Part shown: in pieces, positions 59,832 through 64,000 of the stretch
Layout of the letters: the number at the start of each line of letters is the position of its first letter
How positions within the stretch are numbered: position 1 is the stretch's first letter
NCBI RefSeq assembly: GCF_964340395.1
Contig: NC_135563.1
Location: 18,216,151 to 18,280,150, forward strand
Direction: 5' to 3'
Length of the DNA: 64,000 bases
From: Glandiceps talaboti
Taxonomy: Eukaryota; Hemichordata; Enteropneusta; Spengelidae
The notes under the pieces: generated by a model
What the model saw: only the letters and a program-made list of their open reading frames with translations
What the model was told of the DNA's origin: nothing
The model's database searches: none
Translations under genes and position numbers: made by a program

Positions 59832-62800
59832 GTGAGTAAATTTAATTTTCAGCGAATTTACATTCTGGGCAATATGTCTGTCACGTTGCTACTCATATTC
59901 ATAACGTTCAACACAGAAGTTGCCGACAGACTCATATATTGCACAGACGATATCTATATTTGTCGTTTGCGTGTCGTTCACAAAACAAATTTGCCTACAA
60001 TATAAAGCTACAGTAAATTGGTAACACCTAAACAATACTTTTCATTGGCTGCGTTTAAACCAAGGTATTACAGTTCCCTTGGTTGTTCAGGCCATGGTTG
60101 ATGGAAGTTTTACCATAATTTAACAACTGACGTTGCTTGTCCAATCGTCCCAAAAATATTTTCGAAAAATTTCTACTAATTCTAGCAACACAAATGTTGC
60201 AACAACGACTTCAAAATAAGTAAAATTTTCTAAACTACTTTTGTAAAATAATTTAAAGCCTATGTTTAATAGTAATACCATTTAAAATGATCCCATATGG
60301 AAATATTGAATCAATCGCCAAATCGTTCACCGCGATCGTTCACAACTTAATTTTTTTTCTAATCTAGACTGGAATCTCTATAAGCACTAACTGCCCCATA
60401 AATATTTGTTTTGTTATCAACTGTGAATGTTTGTGTTGGCAATGATCTAGTGATAATGACAGTCGTTTGGGGAGTCCAAACTCGTTAGGAGAGTTCATTA
60501 AAACCAGACTTTGAACACTATGGATGTTTTATTGTTTACTGTATTTTACGTGAAGTAACCATTGACATGATGATTGAGTTGGGTAGGGGATATATTGTTT
60601 TCCACTGCACCCAATATAATGTGCAGCTCAGTTCAGTGAAAATACTTGAAAACATGTCACCACCAACCAATAAAGTGTCTCAAGAAATAAATTATGAGTA
60701 AAAACCCCCAGGTACAGATGTTATTTACTGTTGGCCTATACTACTTACAGTATACTCATCATAGAACAATGTTTCTTTTGAACCCAGTTTACTATAGTGC
60801 CCTAGTACACAGGCTACTTTAGTCTTATTGTTTTGTCGCATAAATGCAGACCGATTCTTTATATTATAGCCTCTTTTGGTCGAGTAGTGTTTACACTATT
60901 GACAACATGCAATTGTGCCGGACATATCCTCCAGTTTACAGTAGTACTACCCCAAAGCATTTTATTCGATAACTTTGGATAATTTCTAAGGGAAGCTTTG
61001 CCGTTAATAACTTCATAAAAAACATTTGAAACAAGTACAAAGTACTCAAAAGCAAACTTACTCAAGGCAAGACATGATATGATATCATATTTACTGATTT
61101 CAGTCAACTTACTCCTAGCACTGATATTATGAGTATAAAAAGTCACCATGTTAGTGCCTGTGGTGAAAAAAGTCCAGAGCACAGATATAAAAACACAATA
61201 GTGCCATAAGTGGTAGTAAAATGGGAATCTGTGAATGGCAAAGTGAGATTTATGTATCCATATAGTCAGCCTTGAATTGTTATACTGCCAGTAAAGCAAT
61301 TCTGTAAGCAACTACTCACTGCCATTTACATTGGCTTTTGTGAATTGAATGTATACAATGTAATTTTATTGTGTTCCTTCTATAGGGCAATACAAACAGC
61401 ACCTATGACTGCTCTGGCTGGTGTTGTGGTAGATGGAAGGCAACCTCCAAGAGTAAGTTTTGAAAATTTATACACCAATACTAAATACTCTAAATGTCTG
61501 AAGTTGTAAAATTAGGAAAATGAAGCGATAAAAGATTATAGTAATAACGAACAAAATATATCTTCAAAAAATCAAAAGTATGCAGAGGGAGATAGAAATT
61601 TAGGGTATAACCACAGCTATATTTTTGGATCAACAAGTTTCTTTCATCAATATTTTTGGATAAACAAACTTCTTGTTACCTTGTGTATCAACTCAGAGTG
61701 TCTGCTCACTGCAACCAAGGACGAAAAAATGTTGCAGCCTTAGCACACCTGCGTAAATACAAATTAAGAGTTATTCTCAGGGGAGGGGGTTGAAGACACC
61801 TTTCTATTATAGAGAGGTGATTGTATACCAAATATTCCAAGTGTCTATTGTTATAGGAATGCTTAGACTCTGAATGTGTATTTATTTTACTTGTCAGTCT
61901 ACTGCAAACAAACCCCAGCCTCATCAAACAACCCTTGAACTAACTACAATGTTATGTTGTTTGGCTGTCAATAAATCACTGATCTTAAGAGGTCAAACAG
62001 TCAACACAGAAATGACAACACAGGCATACATATAGATCAAGTATGACTTTATCAGCCATTTCAGATCAAAAGACTTATCAACCAAAACATGTATTGATTT
62101 ATTTACCGAACAAATTCCTACTTGAATGATAAAAAAAAAGATGTGTATAAAACGAAACATTGGTTAAATATTGTCTCCAATAGAATGTCAGATTGGAACA
62201 GATGTTTGTGATTCATTGTTAATACTGTTGACACCATTTTATTTTACAGTTTCCAGTTTCACCAAGATGCCGTGTTCGTATCCAGGTGGGGGATACAAAC
62301 AGATGGCGTCTTCCGGAGTCTCTGGGTGGGGATCTACTTGGTTCATCACAGGCGTTGAAATCTCTACAAGCACCATTCAATTCTACTCTAACAAGGATTA
62401 TAACAGGTATATATACAATTACTTATCTTGTTGTCATGACAATGTAAAACAGACCAGATAGATCAGTGAATGTACATTGTAAACACTCTTCCTCATGTCA
62501 TAAACATTGCATGAACTCTTGTAGATTTAGTATTCATATATTTCCACAGGTAATGAAGGTAGAACATAGTCTAGATCTATCCTTGGTATCGAATCATCCC
62601 TTCTTGAGATCCAATGTCACAGATAGTACTAGATCTAGGTAGAACATTGCCTGTACTTTCTATGGTGATATTATAAAGTGTAAATATATTAATGATAAAA
62701 AAGGTACTATATTAATTATTTTCTATTATTATATGCATGGTATAAGTGATCACATGTTGACTGACCATACTACATACCTTACAAAATAATCAGTCAGACA

Positions 62801-63235
62801 AATTTACAACAAAATTTGAACAGTGAATAATGGGGGAATTACTTTCCTTTGTTTTGAGAAATTACAAAGTTATATAGCTGGTACCCACTACTCTATAAGG
62901 ATGTTAGGAAATCCTGATAATTTCACCTCCCAAAATATGTCTTATTCTCACATCTAGAACTTAGAAGTGAATTAATAATATGTAAGAATCTCAACAAGGA
63001 TTCTTTGACTGTCTACAGTGTGGTTAACATTTTAGTATAACTGTTAATATTATTCTGTACATTATGTCTATTGTAACTAACCTATACTGTAATTTACTAA
63101 TCACGGTTTTTTACTGTATCTGTCACCTTGTTTGCATTCATGGCATGATATACACATGTTCATGTTCCATCAGAGAAATCACCATCATCATCATCACTGA
63201 CACAAGTGTCAACATCCATGATAAAGTTTAACAAG
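59722..63235 (+). CDS. Unidentified gene, 5' part only (4 exons, continues past the window)
   Basis: Four exons join in phase to give 132 codons without a stop. The start ATG sits in gaacATGGCGGCC, a good initiation context and a YY1-like motif. The predicted protein is basic and rich in Ser, Pro and Ala at its N-terminus (about 1-60). A more ordered-looking block CRVRIQVGDTNRWRLPESLG follows at about 66-85, then a Ser run. There is no signal peptide, membrane segment or enzyme motif. I do not recognise the family; with all exons N-terminal the conserved domains may lie beyond position 64000. Splice sites are good (gtgagt, gtaagt, gtatat, gtatat donors), so a real gene is likely even though its function is unknown. 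Confidence 0.72.
61386..61452 (+). CDS. Unidentified gene, exon 2
   Basis: Acceptor ttctatag, donor gtaagt. With the two bases of exon 1 it gives 23 codons including TALAGVVVDGRQPPR and ends in phase 0. The ggc start and clean frame support it; there is no recognised motif. Confidence 0.7.
62250..62406 (+). CDS. Unidentified gene, exon 3
   Basis: Acceptor attttacag, donor gtatat, 52 codons plus one base. Contains SPRCRVRIQVGDTNRWRLPE, a strand-like basic block that is the best query for homology. GC and codon use are clearly higher than in the flanking intron. Confidence 0.75.
63174..63235 (+). CDS. Unidentified gene, exon 4
   Basis: Acceptor ccatcag, donor gtatat, phase 1 in and phase 0 out: EKSPSSSSSLTQVSTSM and IKFNK. 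The Ser run is encoded by repeated tca codons. No further exon is evident before the window ends. Confidence 0.6.
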
Positions 63236-63262
63236 GTATATGTATTTGTCTTGTCATTCTTG

Positions 63263-63376
63263 GCTGTCTGTCTGTCTGACTGTCTGTCTGTCTGTCTGTC
63301 TGTCTGCCTGCCTGCCTGCCTGCCTGCCTGCCTACCTGCCTACCTGCTTGCCTGCCTGCCTGCCTGTCCATCTGTC
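63263..63376 (+). repeat. (tgtc)n-(tgcc)n microsatellite
   Basis: Tetranucleotide array that changes from tgtc to tgcc units, in the intron after exon 4 of the unidentified gene. It produces a misleading open frame of Cys/Leu/Ser periodicity. Confidence 0.95.
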
Positions 63377-63504
63377 TGCCACCAAGTCATATGCCTGTAG
63401 TTAAACTGCATTTATTTCATTTTGATGTAGTTTAAGAATCCCTGATTGCACCTGCAGTTGGGGTAGGGAGTAGGGGCAGTTTGTTGCATGCCATTTCATT
63501 AATT

Positions 63505-63551
63505 TTTATTTATTTATTTATTTATTTAGATATTTATTTATTTATTTATTA
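63505..63551 (+). repeat. (attt)n microsatellite
   Basis: About eleven attt units with one interruption. Confidence 0.9.
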
Positions 63552-64000
63552 TGTTTTTACCTTTCTATTTATTTATATTTCCTTATTTCCCTAACAAATG
63601 CTCAGTAACTTTTTATATGGCAGGCCCAATCATAGTAAAAGAGAATATTAAAGTGTCAATCTATTGGTACAGGCTTGTACCAAGTTATATCTTTTGGCAA
63701 AATCACTAGGTAACTGCCAGGGGCGTGGACGGTAGGGTGGCATGACATGCTGTGTAGATGTGTAATTAATTTCTTACAGACTAGCAAGCCATTTGCTCAA
63801 AAAACAACTTAACACAAAACAATTAAGCATACATGTATACAACTGTAAAATGCTTTGTTGGTGGTATTCTATGCTAGTATGTGCAGTGTAGAACATGACT
63901 ATATTTTACAGTTCCGGCAATAAATTCTTTCTTTTATCAAAAACATTTAAGATGTGTAATTAATTTCTATGCAAGAGTCAGTAAAGGTGAAAGGTCATTT

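Noticed and set aside
63206-63400. Cys/Leu-rich 64-codon frame
   Set aside because: It reads through a tgtc/tgcc microsatellite after the exon 4 donor.

Overview
The window is nuclear DNA of an animal, AT-rich and intron-rich. Coding exons are short, flanked by GT..AG splice sites, and separated by introns of about 0.1-1.9 kb. No operons, ribosome binding sites or bacterial genes are visible. Dispersed palindromic elements, tRNA-derived SINEs, microsatellites and degenerate satellites are dense. A marine invertebrate (lophotrochozoan or invertebrate deuterostome) is the best guess, inferred from general composition and repeat style only; I cannot name a species.

Layout. (1) Positions 1-42.6 kb show no recognisable protein-coding gene. 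They hold diverged satellites (1-1.75 kb, 5.2-5.8 kb, 15.2-15.55 kb, 18.6-19.4 kb, 29.2-29.55 kb), foldback/MITE-like elements, three tRNA-headed SINE-like elements, and several dispersed repeats. (2) At 42,689-42,800 on the minus strand lies one exon that looks like the first coding exon of a heterotrimeric G-protein alpha subunit of the Gi/o/z type. I could not find its next exon. (3) A CpG-richer stretch at about 43.6-46.1 kb looks like promoter territory between that exon and a plus-strand gene. (4) Positions 46,004-56,692 hold a complete 16-exon SERAC1 orthologue on the plus strand. All splice phases fit and give a 664-residue protein with an alpha/beta-hydrolase lipase motif. (5) Positions 56.7-59.7 kb are 3' flank with poly(A) signals and a repeat. 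(6) From 59,722 to the window edge is the 5' part (four phase-consistent exons, 132 codons) of a second plus-strand gene that I do not recognise.

The genes do not form a visible functional unit. The G-alpha-like exon and SERAC1 are arranged head to head about 3.2 kb apart; SERAC1 and the third gene are tandem. I found no evidence for a new multi-gene system. The items most worth following are the orphan G-alpha first exon with its unusual N-terminus, the foldback element family with copies near and inside SERAC1, and the 31-codon-periodic satellite that stays open as a reading frame.
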